From a virus, in IMG/VR virus record IMGVR_UViG_3300025096_000115, positions 1 through 25,448 of that record: a DNA stretch of 25,448 bases, one strand, 5' to 3'. The position numbers and the translations under genes are program-made. The notes below the pieces were generated by a model, which worked only from the letters and a program-made list of their open reading frames with translations, did not search any database and was not told the DNA's origin. Below, in pieces: positions 15,237 through 23,270 of this stretch; within the stretch, counting starts at the first letter, position 1; each line of letters opens with the position of its first letter.

Positions 15237-16088
15237 ATGAAAAAATTAAAACATTCAAAATATAGAAATACAGGTATTCTATTTGAATTATTAGTGAGAA
15301 AACTTACATCAGAAACGATGACGTCAGATAAGTCATTGACTATTGATATAATCAAAAAATATTTTGGTAAAAATACCGAATTAGCAAAAGAATTACAACT
15401 TTATAATAATTTAATAAAAGAACAATATAAATCAGAAGCGTATGCATTAGATTTTATACGTCAAGTAAAAAAAGCACACGAAAAATTAAATCAAAGTGTT
15501 TTAAAACGACAACGATATAATTTAGTAAAAGAAATTTCTGAAAATTTTGTGTTTGAAAATATATCTAAAACACGTATTAATAATTATAAAATATTAGCTT
15601 CGATATATATGCTTTTTGAACATTCCGAATCAAAAAATCCGAAACAGATAATGGATTGTAAAACAATAATTGCTGAACATGGAATGCCATCTAATAAAAC
15701 TATTTTAAATAAAAATGAATTATTAGAAACATATTCAAACCAATCAGAAGATATGAGATTATTATCATATAATTTATTAGTTGACAAATTTAATAAAAAA
15801 TATGGTATATTATCAGAACAACAAAAAGGATTATTATCACAATATATTACAAGTGTAAATGATACGCAATCATTTAAACAGTATATAGGAAAAATAATTC
15901 CAACAATTAAAAATGAATTAAAAAAACATTCTACTAAAACTACAGATAAAGTTACTAAAATAAAAATAAAAAAATTATCTGAAATGTTATGTTCTGTTGA
16001 GAACAAAAAAATAATTAAAGAATCCCATGTTTTATCATTATTACGGTATATGGATTTAATTAACGAATTAAAACAGGTACATTCATGA
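15237..16088 (+). CDS. Unknown phage protein between portal and protease
   Basis: I cannot assign a function to these 283 residues. The sequence is basic and almost wholly helical by composition, starting KKLKHSKYRNTGILFELLVR, a segment I believe is conserved in marine T4-like phages at this locus. There is no signal peptide, membrane segment or metal motif. In T4 the corresponding interval holds small core genes (67, 68), so a prohead-core or assembly role is possible but not shown by similarity. A nearby ATG (15232) is followed at once by a stop, leaving 15237 as the start. The stop codon overlaps the next start as ATGA. Confidence 0.7.
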   Translation: MKKLKHSKYRNTGILFELLVRKLTSETMTSDKSLTIDIIKKYFGKNTELAKELQLYNNLIKEQYKSEAYALDFIRQVKKAHEKLNQSVLKRQRYNLVKEISENFVFENISKTRINNYKILASIYMLFEHSESKNPKQIMDCKTIIAEHGMPSNKTILNKNELLETYSNQSEDMRLLSYNLLVDKFNKKYGILSEQQKGLLSQYITSVNDTQSFKQYIGKIIPTIKNELKKHSTKTTDKVTKIKIKKLSEMLCSVENKKIIKESHVLSLLRYMDLINELKQVHS

Positions 16089-16687
16089 AATCATTTTTAC
16101 GAGAAATAGAAGATAAATTTGTTGAATTAGAAGAAGTAGTTAATGTTTCTAAAGATGACTTATCAAATCCACAAATCCAACAGTTGATAGATGATCCAGA
16201 AAAAGAAGTTAATGTTGAAGGAAAAGATGACCATAATTGTAAACGAGACCATCCAGGAATGACTCATGAAGAGTTTGAACTAAAAGAAATCGACGAGATG
16301 AGTGTAACAGGTGGATTAGATGGAGGCGCTGGCCCACCTAAAATGAAACATGCATTTTCACCTGCTGATGAAGATACTATAACACAAGGTGGATATAGCA
16401 AAGTTCATGAAGCAATGGATCGTAAATATGAACGATTAATTGAATCATATCGACAATTTTCTAGAGGCGATAAAAAAATGACTCCGGAAAATAAAGTTAA
16501 ACGTACCATTCAAGAAGTTTCAAAAAAATTAAAAGAGATTGAAATATTAGTTAATCATACTAATAAATTAAAAACAGAGTCTGGTATGTCAAGAGATAAT
16601 TATGGACCAAGAACAGAAAATGCACTTAATAAAATTTCAGAAAAATTAATTAAAATAGCAGAACGAGTAAGAGCAATAGGGGAGTAA
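16085..16687 (+). CDS. Unknown protein upstream of the prohead protease
   Basis: The 200 residues show no family I can name. The N-terminal half is acidic and flexible (VELEEVVNVSKDDL, DDPEKEVNVEGKDDHNC) and contains a Gly/Pro-rich piece, EMSVTGGLDGGAGPPKMKHA, a TGG-G style segment seen in several phage capsid-locus proteins. The C-terminal half is a basic helix (KRTIQEVSKKLKEIEILVNH, then a second helix near the end). The layout and position, translationally coupled (ATGA overlap) and one base before gp21, would suit an internal prohead component; this is inference from context. Confidence 0.7.
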   Translation: MKSFLREIEDKFVELEEVVNVSKDDLSNPQIQQLIDDPEKEVNVEGKDDHNCKRDHPGMTHEEFELKEIDEMSVTGGLDGGAGPPKMKHAFSPADEDTITQGGYSKVHEAMDRKYERLIESYRQFSRGDKKMTPENKVKRTIQEVSKKLKEIEILVNHTNKLKTESGMSRDNYGPRTENALNKISEKLIKIAERVRAIGE

Positions 16688-16688
16688 T

Positions 16689-17321
16689 ATGTCAAAACAA
16701 TTAATTATGGACCATATGCAATTTAAACCAATTGGTTCATTAAATGAATCTAATGGAGCTAAATATGGAGTCCCTGGAGGATTTATTGTACAAGGGGTAT
16801 TACAAAGAGCCGGAGCCAAAAATCAAAATGGTAGAGTTTATCCAAAACATATTTTACTAAGAGAATGCGAAAAATATAAAAAAGAATATATAGATCAACA
16901 CAGAGCCTTAGGTGAATTAGACCATCCAGAGTCTTCTGTAGTTAATTTAAATAATGTATCACATAATGTTTTAAAAGTATGGTGGAATGGAGATGATTTA
17001 AATGGAACAGTACAAATATTAGATACTCCATCTGGAAATATTTTAAAATCTTTATTTAAAGCTGGAATAATTTTAGGTATTAGTTCGAGGGGATTGGGAT
17101 CGGTTAAGGAATTAAGGAATGAAGGTGTGGTAGAAGTACAAGAAGATTTCGAATTAATTTGTTGGGACTTTGTTTCAAATCCATCAACACAAGGTGCATT
17201 TATGAAACCAGGAACAATGAATGAATCGGTAAAACGTATAATGACAAATAAATATAATAAAGTAAACGAAATTATAACTTCAATATTATGTGAAGATGGA
17301 AAATGTAGGATATTAAAATGA
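16689..17321 (+). CDS. 21: Prohead core protease (gp21-like, S77-type serine protease)
   Basis: The protein matures the prohead by cleaving scaffold and capsid proteins. Family landmarks are GVLQRAGAKNQNGRVYP (about 36-52), RALGELDHPESS with the candidate catalytic His (H79), and LGISSRGLGSV with the candidate nucleophile Ser (S132 or S133), followed by FELICWDFVSNPSTQGAFM. The length of 210 residues matches T4 gp21 (212). GGGGAG at 16679-16684 is a strong Shine-Dalgarno, four bases from the ATG, unlike the two preceding genes. It overlaps the next gene by 4 bases. The scaffold and capsid substrates are encoded about 1.3 kb downstream. Confidence 0.93.
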   Translation: MSKQLIMDHMQFKPIGSLNESNGAKYGVPGGFIVQGVLQRAGAKNQNGRVYPKHILLRECEKYKKEYIDQHRALGELDHPESSVVNLNNVSHNVLKVWWNGDDLNGTVQILDTPSGNILKSLFKAGIILGISSRGLGSVKELRNEGVVEVQEDFELICWDFVSNPSTQGAFMKPGTMNESVKRIMTNKYNKVNEIITSILCEDGKCRILK

Positions 17322-17716
17322 AAAGTAAATTGCAAATAATACAAGACTTAGTACGAGAACAAAAAGAAATAGGATTCTCAGAACAAAAAGCACCATTAAC
17401 AACAGAAGAAAAAATGGCTTTTCGTGAAGCATTAAAAGGATTTTCACAAATGGGAGAATCAGTATATGGTACTGGTAAATTGCAAGAAGTTGTCGAAAAT
17501 CTTACTAAGGTAGTAGAAACTGCAAACCGGTTAGTAACAGAAGAATCTGATGATTTAGTTGATAACGTTAATTCGAGTAGACATTTTAAAGTAATCAATG
17601 AAGCATTAAAACAATTTTCAAAATCTGCAAACGAGGTTATGATTCACGAACGAAGATTAACAGCAGCATTTGAAGACATTGCACAAGGAATACAAAAATA
17701 TTATGAAGTTCATTAA
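17318..17716 (+). CDS. Unknown helical protein after the protease
   Basis: The 132 residues are predicted almost entirely helical, with no cysteine, membrane segment or known motif. Segments such as EKMAFREALKGFSQMGESV and HFKVINEALKQFSKSANEVM look like two related amphipathic helices, possibly an internal duplication. Its start overlaps the gp21 stop (ATGA), so it is translationally coupled to the protease. A prohead-core role is possible from context only. Confidence 0.65.
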   Translation: MKSKLQIIQDLVREQKEIGFSEQKAPLTTEEKMAFREALKGFSQMGESVYGTGKLQEVVENLTKVVETANRLVTEESDDLVDNVNSSRHFKVINEALKQFSKSANEVMIHERRLTAAFEDIAQGIQKYYEVH

Positions 17717-17757
17717 TTTGGTTTAATGAAAAAAAATATATATTATAAGGTAATACA

Positions 17758-18147
17758 ATGAATATATTCAAAAAAATGTATCAAGATTATTTCGGATATA
17801 AAAAATTAAATGAAATGCAAGATATAGAAGAAGCACAGCTCATAAATAATCTTTCTGATTATAGAGGCGGAGTTGAATATATTATTAATGATCCTGCAGA
17901 AGCACAAACAACTGCTGCAGAAATTCGACAATGGACTGAAGGAAAAGGATTTACTATTATAAATCATACAATTAGCAAATCTGGGAAAATTGGATATTTT
18001 TATTTTAGACTAGGAGATGACCCAGGAGATGAATCACAAAAAATCCAAGGATATTTCGCTCAAAAACCAGAATTAAAACATTTTAGATTTAATGTTAAAA
18101 ATAAAAAACCAAAACCAATTATACCAAAAAGAAAATTAAAAATATAA
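17758..18147 (+). CDS. Unknown small protein in the head-assembly block
   Basis: The 129 residues are not assigned to a family. The N-terminal 40 residues are helical (NIFKKMYQDYFGYKKLNEM). The middle, with EIRQWTEGKGFTIINHTISKSGKIGYFYFRLGD, reads like a small alpha/beta domain, and the C-terminus is a short basic tail rich in Lys and Pro. AAGG, 8 bases before the ATG, is a modest Shine-Dalgarno. It is separated from the preceding gene by 41 AT-rich bases without a TATTTATA copy. Confidence 0.65.
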   Translation: MNIFKKMYQDYFGYKKLNEMQDIEEAQLINNLSDYRGGVEYIINDPAEAQTTAAEIRQWTEGKGFTIINHTISKSGKIGYFYFRLGDDPGDESQKIQGYFAQKPELKHFRFNVKNKKPKPIIPKRKLKI

Positions 18148-18152
18148 GTTAT

Positions 18153-18395
18153 ATGAATAAACGTCAGAAACAACACAAAACAATTGTGGCCGGTAACGGA
18201 AATGCAGTATCAGTAGTTAATCGAGATTTAAGCTTTGCAATGAGAACTTTTAAAAGAAAAATAAAAGAATCAAAAATTTTAGATAATTTTAAAGATAATC
18301 AAACATTTACTAAACCAAGCAATAAACGAAGAAAACAAATATCTCGAGCTAAATATATACAACAAATAAAAGATTTAAATAATAATTTATATTAA
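18153..18395 (+). CDS. rpsU: Ribosomal protein bS21-like phage protein
   Basis: The 80 residues match the layout of the small-subunit protein bS21: VSVVNRDLSFAMRTFKRKIKES (about 20-40) corresponds to the first strand and helix (V..R....AL..FKR....), and FTKPSNKRRKQISRAKYIQQ (about 51-70) to the F.KPS..R.....A...Q second helix. bS21 binds the 30S platform next to bS18 and bS6, close to the anti-Shine-Dalgarno end of 16S rRNA. Phage-encoded bS21 is known from several aquatic phages. The KRK and FTKPS forms look closer to Bacteroidetes bS21 than to enterobacterial versions, as I remember them. There is a 20-residue N-terminal extension, and no Shine-Dalgarno of its own. It is the last gene before a terminator and lies directly upstream of scaffold and capsid genes with strong Shine-Dalgarno sites. 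Confidence 0.78.
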   Translation: MNKRQKQHKTIVAGNGNAVSVVNRDLSFAMRTFKRKIKESKILDNFKDNQTFTKPSNKRRKQISRAKYIQQIKDLNNNLY

Positions 18396-18423
18396 TTTAT
18401 TTTATTATTTTTAATTAAATTGC

Positions 18424-18450
18424 ACCCAATATTAATTTATTGGGTTTTTT
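18424..18450 (+). terminator. Intrinsic terminator after the bS21-like gene
   Basis: ACCCAATA (18424-18431) pairs perfectly with TATTGGGT (18438-18445) around a 6-base loop and runs into six T residues. It ends the 15237-18395 unit and insulates the scaffold/capsid unit. Confidence 0.88.
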
Positions 18451-18472
18451 ACTGTTTTTTTCAACTTGCTTA

Positions 18473-18480
18473 TATTTATT
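18473..18480 (+). promoter_or_regulatory. TATTTATT element, putative promoter of the scaffold-capsid unit
   Basis: The context CTTATATTTATTGTAG lies just downstream of the terminator, 108 bases before the scaffold ATG. This is by far the longest leader behind any copy of the element in the window. The leader hairpin at 18488 begins about where transcription from this element would be expected to start. Confidence 0.55.
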
Positions 18481-18487
18481 GTAGAAT

Positions 18488-18556
18488 ACACTATCCATCA
18501 TTATATAGTGTTTATAAAAAATTATTTATTCTTATTAAGATTTTTAAATAATCTTA
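18488..18556 (+). promoter_or_regulatory. Structured 5' leader of scaffold-capsid mRNA (two hairpins)
   Basis: Hairpin 1: ACACTAT (18488-18494) with ATAGTGT (18505-18511), 7 bp, loop of 10. Hairpin 2: TAAGATT (18536-18542) with AATCTTA (18550-18556), 7 bp, loop of 7. Neither is followed by a T-tract suitable for termination, and both lie upstream of the exposed AAGGAG. A stem at the very 5' end of a highly used mRNA could slow decay; that role is inferred, not shown. Confidence 0.5.
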
Positions 18557-18588
18557 TTTCCAAAAAAAAAAATTTAAGGAGAAAAACT

Positions 18589-19620
18589 ATGGCAAAATCA
18601 GATTTGCTAAAAGAAGCAATTGCGGATGCTAAAGCGGTTAAAGAAACTGCATTAGCTAATGCAAAGATTGCGTTACAAGAAGCATTTGCTCCTAGAATCC
18701 AAAATATGCTATCAGCTAAATTATCTGAAGAACTCGGAGATGAGGAAGAATTAGAAGCAGAACCAGAAGCAGAAATGGATGATATGGGTGATGTAGAAGG
18801 TGGAATGGATGACATGGAGGATGCTGGAGACGAAATGGGTACAGATGTAGGTGATATAGAATTAGATACCGACGCAGATGGCGAAATGGATTTCTATGGT
18901 GATATCATGTCGAAAGAAGCCCCAGGAGGCGAAATGGAACCAGAAGCAGAACCAGAAGCAGAAATGTCAGATGAAGAAGCAGACGCAGAATTTGAAGAAG
19001 AAGGCGATTTAGGTTTAGATGAAATTATTGCTGAATTAGAAGGTGATATGGAATTGGATCTAGAAGATGAACCAGTAGACGAAGGTTCTATGTATGAAGA
19101 AGATGAAGAAGTATATTCCGAATCAATTGATGATATTATCAATGAAATTCTAGATGAAGAAATGGATGTAGAAGAGGAAGAAGTAGTAGAAGAAGCACAA
19201 ATTGGAGCTGAATCTATAGACTCAAATGGAGCTGAATTAAATGAAGCTTTACAATCTTTAGAAGAATCATATAAAACTATTCATCATTTAAAATCAGTTA
19301 TTAATGAAGTCAATCTTTTAAACGCAAAACTTCTTTACACCAACAAGTTATTCCGCAATTTTGAGTTATCAGAATCGCAAAAAATGAAAGTAATTGAAAA
19401 CTTTGATAGAGCTACAACTACTAGAGAAACAAAATTAGTATTCACAACATTAGCAGAAAGCTTTACAAGGCCAGCTAAAAAACGTGTTGTAAAAGAATCT
19501 TATGCGTCTCGACCTAGTACGTCAACGGCTCCGTCTAAGAAGTTTAAGGAAAACACGCAAATTTTATCTGAAGGATTTGAACATGCAAATCGTTGGAAAA
19601 AATTAGCAGGATTAATTTAA
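18589..19620 (+). CDS. 22: Prohead scaffold / core protein (gp22-like)
   Basis: The position directly before gp23 and the composition identify this as the assembly core protein, which shapes the prohead and is then degraded by gp21. The 343 residues begin AKSDLLKEAIADAKAVKETA, then a very acidic Glu/Asp/Met/Gly-rich stretch from about residue 45 to 205, then a helical C-terminal third (SLEESYKTIHHLKSVINEVN). The end, FEHANRWKKLAGLI, fits the conserved C-terminus of marine gp22-like proteins. The frame is open 41 codons further upstream, but that extension crosses both leader hairpins and lacks a ribosome site; AAGGAG at 18576-18581, seven bases before ATG 18589, decides the start. Identification rests more on synteny and composition than on strict motifs. 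Confidence 0.85.
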   Translation: MAKSDLLKEAIADAKAVKETALANAKIALQEAFAPRIQNMLSAKLSEELGDEEELEAEPEAEMDDMGDVEGGMDDMEDAGDEMGTDVGDIELDTDADGEMDFYGDIMSKEAPGGEMEPEAEPEAEMSDEEADAEFEEEGDLGLDEIIAELEGDMELDLEDEPVDEGSMYEEDEEVYSESIDDIINEILDEEMDVEEEEVVEEAQIGAESIDSNGAELNEALQSLEESYKTIHHLKSVINEVNLLNAKLLYTNKLFRNFELSESQKMKVIENFDRATTTRETKLVFTTLAESFTRPAKKRVVKESYASRPSTSTAPSKKFKENTQILSEGFEHANRWKKLAGLI

Positions 19621-19642
19621 TTAAAAAAAAAAGGATAAAAAA

Positions 19643-21334
19643 ATGAGTTTAAGTAACTTATTACAAAGCCCGGACGGATCTCAAAGAAAACAAGCGCTAG
19701 CGCATGTTAATAAATGGGAAAAGACTGGACTTTTAGAAGGTCTCAGATCTGAGACAGAAAGAGCAGGAATGGCTCAGCTTCTTGAAAACCAAGCAAGACA
19801 ATTGGTAAAAGAAGCTTCACAAACAGGTACAGCAAATGGATCAGAAGAATGGTCAGGTGTTGCACTTCCATTAGTAAGAAGAATCTTTGCAGAATTTGCT
19901 GCAAAAGAGTTTGTATCAGTACAACCAATGAATCTTCCATCAGGACTAGTATTCTATTTAGATTTTAAATATGGTACTTCTCAAGCAGGATTTACTGCAG
20001 ATCAAACAGATCCAGTATCAACTGATGATCATCCATTTGGATCTTCTGAATCAGCAGATTCAATGTTTGGTGTTACTAATACAAGTAGCGATCCATCAGG
20101 TGGTCTTTATGGAGCAGGTAGATTTGGATATTCAGTTAATGATGTAACTGTATCTAATGCAACTGCTACTACATCATCTATTACGTCAGCATCAGTTAAC
20201 TTTGATAGTGACTTAACAGATTTAGCTAATTTTAAAACTAATTTCAAAATTCTACACGTACCAACTGCATCATTATCAGGTTATGATCCAAAAGGTGTTA
20301 GAGCATTTGTACCTAGTTCATCATCATATGTTGATACATTATATCCAGCATATACAAAACTTGGTGGAACTAACCCTTACGAAATTGACTTCGTAATTAA
20401 ACAATCTGGTACATTCTCTTCTTCTATCGCAGGATCTCCATCCGCGACATGGACAGTAAAATATCACAAACAACCAACTGATGTAACTAGAGGTGACTTT
20501 GAAGAGACGGATGCATTCAAAGGAGCTACTTCAGGATCTGGAGCAGCTGGTGTTAATGATGGTACAGATATCGACATTCCAGAATTGAATTTAGAAATGC
20601 AATCGGAAGCAATTGTTGCTAAAACACGTAAATTGAAAGCAGTATGGACGCCTGAGTTCGCTCAAGATCTTAATGCTTATCATTCAATTGACGCTGAAGC
20701 AGAATTAACTTCGATGTTATCTGAATATGTATCAATGGAAATTGATTTAGAAATTCTTGATATGTTGATTTCTTCGGCACCTACTACTGAGTATTGGTCA
20801 GCAGTGAACAATGAAGTTTATAATACAGCTACTAGTGTATTTGATCAAACAACTGCGACAACAGGTGGATATTATAATACTCAAGGTGGATGGTTCCAAA
20901 CATTAGGTACTAAACTGCAAAAGGTATCAAATAAAATTCACCAAAAAACTTTACGTGGTGGTGCAAATTTCTTAGTAACATCTCCGTCAGTAGCAACTAT
21001 CCTAGAATCTATTCCAGGATTTGCAGCAGACACAGATGGAACTAAATTAGAATTCGCAGCCGGCGTTCAGAAAATTGGTGCAATTAATAATAGATACACT
21101 GTATATAAAAATCCATACATGAAAGAGAACGTCATATTGATGGGCTTTAGAGGAAGTCAATTCCTTGAGTGTGGAGCAGTTTATTCTCCATATGTTCCAT
21201 TAATAATGACTCCATTAGTATACGATCCAATTAACTTCACTCCAAGAAAGGGTGTTATGACTAGATATGCTAAGAAAGTTGTTAGACCAGAATTTTATGG
21301 TAAAGTATATGTTAAAGGATTGAATACTCTATAG
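19643..21334 (+). CDS. 23: Major capsid protein (gp23-like)
   Basis: These 563 residues build the capsid hexamers (HK97 fold). Family hallmarks are the N-terminal helical propeptide region (LLEGLRSETERAGMAQLLENQ), then WSGVALPLVRRIFAEFAAKE (about residues 71-90), PSGLVFYLDFKYG, ELNLEMQSEAIVAKTRKLKAVWTPE, EAELTSMLSEYVSMEIDLEIL, and near the end NPYMKENVILMGFRGSQFLE and TRYAKKVVRPEFYGKVYVKGL. The N-terminal propeptide is expected to be removed by gp21; the exact site was not determined. AAGGAT at 19631-19636 is a strong Shine-Dalgarno. It follows the scaffold gene by 22 bases without its own promoter element and is closed by a terminator, so scaffold and capsid form a two-gene unit. Confidence 0.97.
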   Translation: MSLSNLLQSPDGSQRKQALAHVNKWEKTGLLEGLRSETERAGMAQLLENQARQLVKEASQTGTANGSEEWSGVALPLVRRIFAEFAAKEFVSVQPMNLPSGLVFYLDFKYGTSQAGFTADQTDPVSTDDHPFGSSESADSMFGVTNTSSDPSGGLYGAGRFGYSVNDVTVSNATATTSSITSASVNFDSDLTDLANFKTNFKILHVPTASLSGYDPKGVRAFVPSSSSYVDTLYPAYTKLGGTNPYEIDFVIKQSGTFSSSIAGSPSATWTVKYHKQPTDVTRGDFEETDAFKGATSGSGAAGVNDGTDIDIPELNLEMQSEAIVAKTRKLKAVWTPEFAQDLNAYHSIDAEAELTSMLSEYVSMEIDLEILDMLISSAPTTEYWSAVNNEVYNTATSVFDQTTATTGGYYNTQGGWFQTLGTKLQKVSNKIHQKTLRGGANFLVTSPSVATILESIPGFAADTDGTKLEFAAGVQKIGAINNRYTVYKNPYMKENVILMGFRGSQFLECGAVYSPYVPLIMTPLVYDPINFTPRKGVMTRYAKKVVRPEFYGKVYVKGLNTL

Positions 21335-21363
21335 TATTTAATTTTTAATATAATAATAATATT

Positions 21364-21393
21364 AGGGTGGATTTTTTAATTCACCCTTTTTTT
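21364..21393 (+). terminator. Intrinsic terminator after the capsid gene
   Basis: AGGGTGGA (21364-21371) pairs with TTCACCCT (21380-21387), eight positions including one G-T pair, around an 8-base AT loop, and runs into seven T residues. Confidence 0.88.
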
Positions 21394-21408
21394 ACTGATT
21401 TATTTTGA

Positions 21409-21416
21409 TATTTATA
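21409..21416 (+). promoter_or_regulatory. TATTTATA element after the capsid terminator
   Basis: The context GATATTTATATAAAAAAAAAGG lies 15 bases downstream of the terminator T-tract and 20 bases before the ATG at 21437. Its position right after a terminator is a strong contextual argument for promoter activity. Confidence 0.65.
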
Positions 21417-21436
21417 TAAAAAAAAAGGAATATCAA

Positions 21437-21667
21437 ATGTCATTTCGAAATATATTTAAAGACAAAAATGATGTCAATGAAAAATCTGTAATAGGATTCT
21501 TTTCATTTGCAGTAATGGTTATTGTAATAATAGTAGACATAATAACAGGATATACAGGAAAAGATTTAGTTATTAATGAATTTATTTATAATTCTTTTGT
21601 AATAATCACATTAGGAAGTTTCGGTATATCAGGTTTAGAAAAAATCTTTAAGAAAAAAGAATCATAA
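21437..21667 (+). CDS. Small two-helix membrane protein
   Basis: The 76 residues have two hydrophobic segments, about 18-38 (VIGFFSFAVMVIVIIVDIIT) and about 48-65 (FIYNSFVIITLGSFGISGL), between charged ends (FRNIFKDKNDVNEK and LEKIFKKKES). This is a hairpin membrane protein with both ends probably cytoplasmic, as in some holins, and similar small proteins occur in phages of Bacteroidetes. No lysis enzyme lies nearby, so holin is only one possibility. AAGGAA, six bases before the ATG, is a good ribosome site. It appears to be a single-gene unit, with a promoter-like element in front and a weak hairpin behind. Confidence 0.7.
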   Translation: MSFRNIFKDKNDVNEKSVIGFFSFAVMVIVIIVDIITGYTGKDLVINEFIYNSFVIITLGSFGISGLEKIFKKKES

Positions 21668-21674
21668 TAAAAAT

Positions 21675-21696
21675 AATTTGTTTTTAGACAAATTTT
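21675..21696 (+). terminator. Weak hairpin terminator candidate
   Basis: AATTTGT (21675-21681) pairs with ACAAATT (21688-21694) around a 6-base loop and is followed by only a short T run. The stem is AT-rich, so termination would be partial at best. It lies between the membrane-protein gene and the next TATTTATA element. Confidence 0.45.
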
Positions 21697-21705
21697 AATT
21701 AAATA

Positions 21706-21713
21706 TATTTATA
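21706..21713 (+). promoter_or_regulatory. TATTTATA element with overlapping TATAAATA
   Basis: TATTTATA lies 13 bases before ATG 21727. The same stretch also contains the T4-style TATAAATA a few bases on, one of only two intergenic copies where both orientations are seen. Confidence 0.5.
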
Positions 21714-21726
21714 TATAAATAGTATT

Positions 21727-22002
21727 ATGGCAGTTTCAAGAAGTAAATATTCAATGCAAGTTCGTATACGATATACTGGCAGATTAGTAGATGTATTAGA
21801 CCGAATTCGAGCAATACGATTAGTATTAATGGTTCATATAGAAAAAGATTTAGGCAAAGAACACGAATTAGTAACAATAAAACTTATGACACAATATCCT
21901 GCTCGACAATCATTTTTTGCTGTACGTAAATTATGCATAGGAAAAATTGAAACTCTAAAAGACATGACTCTTTTAGAAAGCACTCTTACCAAATTATTCT
22001 AA
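21727..22002 (+). CDS. Unknown small basic protein
   Basis: I do not recognise these 91 residues. The sequence is basic and probably compact alpha/beta: RSKYSMQVRIRYTGRL, then VLDRIRAIRLVLMVHIEKDL, then a C-terminal helix. There is no signal peptide, membrane segment or metal motif. No Shine-Dalgarno precedes the ATG, which lies close to a TATTTATA element. It sits between the capsid and neck genes as its own unit; a head or neck role would be guesswork. Confidence 0.65.
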   Translation: MAVSRSKYSMQVRIRYTGRLVDVLDRIRAIRLVLMVHIEKDLGKEHELVTIKLMTQYPARQSFFAVRKLCIGKIETLKDMTLLESTLTKLF

Positions 22003-22011
22003 CATACTTGA

Positions 22012-22019
22012 TATTTATA
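22012..22019 (+). promoter_or_regulatory. TATTTATA element heading the neck-gene unit
   Basis: The context TTGATATTTATATTAAAATAAGG lies 18 bases before ATG 22038. The three neck/stabiliser genes that follow have no further copy between them. Confidence 0.6.
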
Positions 22020-22037
22020 TTAAAATAAGGTATATCT

Positions 22038-23261
22038 ATGGATTACAGCGAAAATAAACCAATATGGCCCGGAAGTTCATCATTTTCTGTTGGACAGACT
22101 CCATTTGGCTTTTTTGATAATGATACCGTATTTCAAGAACACGCAGATAAATTTGCTAAATTCGCAGCACAACATGTTGGATATCCAGTTATGGATGTCG
22201 AATTAGAAGATGTAAATTTTTATACTGCATTCGAAGCAGCTGTAATTGAATATTCTAATCAGGTTAACCAAGTTAATATTGTTAATAATTTAGTAAATAC
22301 TATTGGAATCCAAACTGGATCTAGTTTTATGGATAATTCTGGTTTTACTGGAGCTGTTGTTGGAAATTCGTTTGGATATATAACAAAATTATCAAAAGCA
22401 TATGGTACTGAAGCTGATTCAGGTGGATATACAAAATGGTATTCTGCATCAATTGATGTTAAACCCGGACAACAAACATATAATTTAAAAGCTGCAGCTG
22501 AAACTGCATTAGGAACTACATTATCAACTTCTAACGGAATAGAAGTTAGGCGCGTATTACATAATGCGCCCCCAGCTATTATAAGATATTTTGATCCATT
22601 TGTTGGAACTGGTTTAGGTTCACAACAATTATTAGATGCATTTGATTTCGGTGGGTTTTCACCATCTGTTAATTTTATGTTAATGCCATTACACGCAGAC
22701 TTATTAAGAATACAAACTATAGAATTTAATGATAGAATAAGAAAATCACATTATACATTTGATATACATGGAGATGATATACGATTGTATCCAGTTCCTA
22801 CTACTTCTGGATCTAATATGGAACCATTTTTTAAAAATGTATGGTTTGAATTTATGCTTGAAGAAGATAAAGCTAATGACGCAGTTTTATTCGGCAACAC
22901 AGCATTAACAAAAGGAGCTATATCAGACGCGTCAAATATACCATATACATATCAAAAATATAGTACAATTAACGATATGGGTAGGGCATGGATTATTAGA
23001 TATGGATCTGCTATTGCAAAAGAAATGCTAGGATATATTCGTAGTAAATATTCATCAGTACCCATTCCAAATGGAGAAGTAACACTTAATGGCAGCGACT
23101 TAGTATCACAAGGACAAAGTGAAAAAGACGCATTAATAACTCAATTACGAGAATTTTTAGAGAAAATGACAAAAGAACAAATGTTAACTAGACAAAATAC
23201 AGAAGCAACACAAATAAATGAAATGATGGCTAAAATTCCACTTCGTTTATATGTTGGATAA
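22038..23261 (+). CDS. 13: Neck protein (gp13-like, head completion)
   Basis: The 407 residues are longer than T4 gp13 (309). The segment HVGYPVMDVELEDVNFYTAFEAAVIEYSNQ (about 47-76) fits the LG-PV-DV-L-D-----AIEYA-type N-terminal signature of marine gp13-like neck proteins. The rest contains a beta-rich middle (VKPGQQTYNL, EVRRVLHNAPPAIIRYFDP) and a conserved-looking RAWIIRYGSAIAKEMLGYIR helix. gp13 and gp14 close the DNA-filled head and accept the tail. AAGG, seven bases before the ATG, supports the start. The assignment relies on this motif and on the gp14 and gp15 candidates directly downstream. Confidence 0.75.
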   Translation: MDYSENKPIWPGSSSFSVGQTPFGFFDNDTVFQEHADKFAKFAAQHVGYPVMDVELEDVNFYTAFEAAVIEYSNQVNQVNIVNNLVNTIGIQTGSSFMDNSGFTGAVVGNSFGYITKLSKAYGTEADSGGYTKWYSASIDVKPGQQTYNLKAAAETALGTTLSTSNGIEVRRVLHNAPPAIIRYFDPFVGTGLGSQQLLDAFDFGGFSPSVNFMLMPLHADLLRIQTIEFNDRIRKSHYTFDIHGDDIRLYPVPTTSGSNMEPFFKNVWFEFMLEEDKANDAVLFGNTALTKGAISDASNIPYTYQKYSTINDMGRAWIIRYGSAIAKEMLGYIRSKYSSVPIPNGEVTLNGSDLVSQGQSEKDALITQLREFLEKMTKEQMLTRQNTEATQINEMMAKIPLRLYVG

Positions 23262-23270
23262 GGATAAAAT

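Noticed and set aside
15584-16006. Minus-strand open frame of 140 codons
   Set aside because: It lies entirely within the + strand gene at 15237-16088, has hydrophobic AT-derived composition, and has no promoter or ribosome site.
18466-18588. N-terminal extension of the scaffold protein
   Set aside because: The 41 extra residues cross the promoter-like element's surroundings and both leader hairpins and are hydrophobic, unlike gp22; the AAGGAG site supports ATG 18589.
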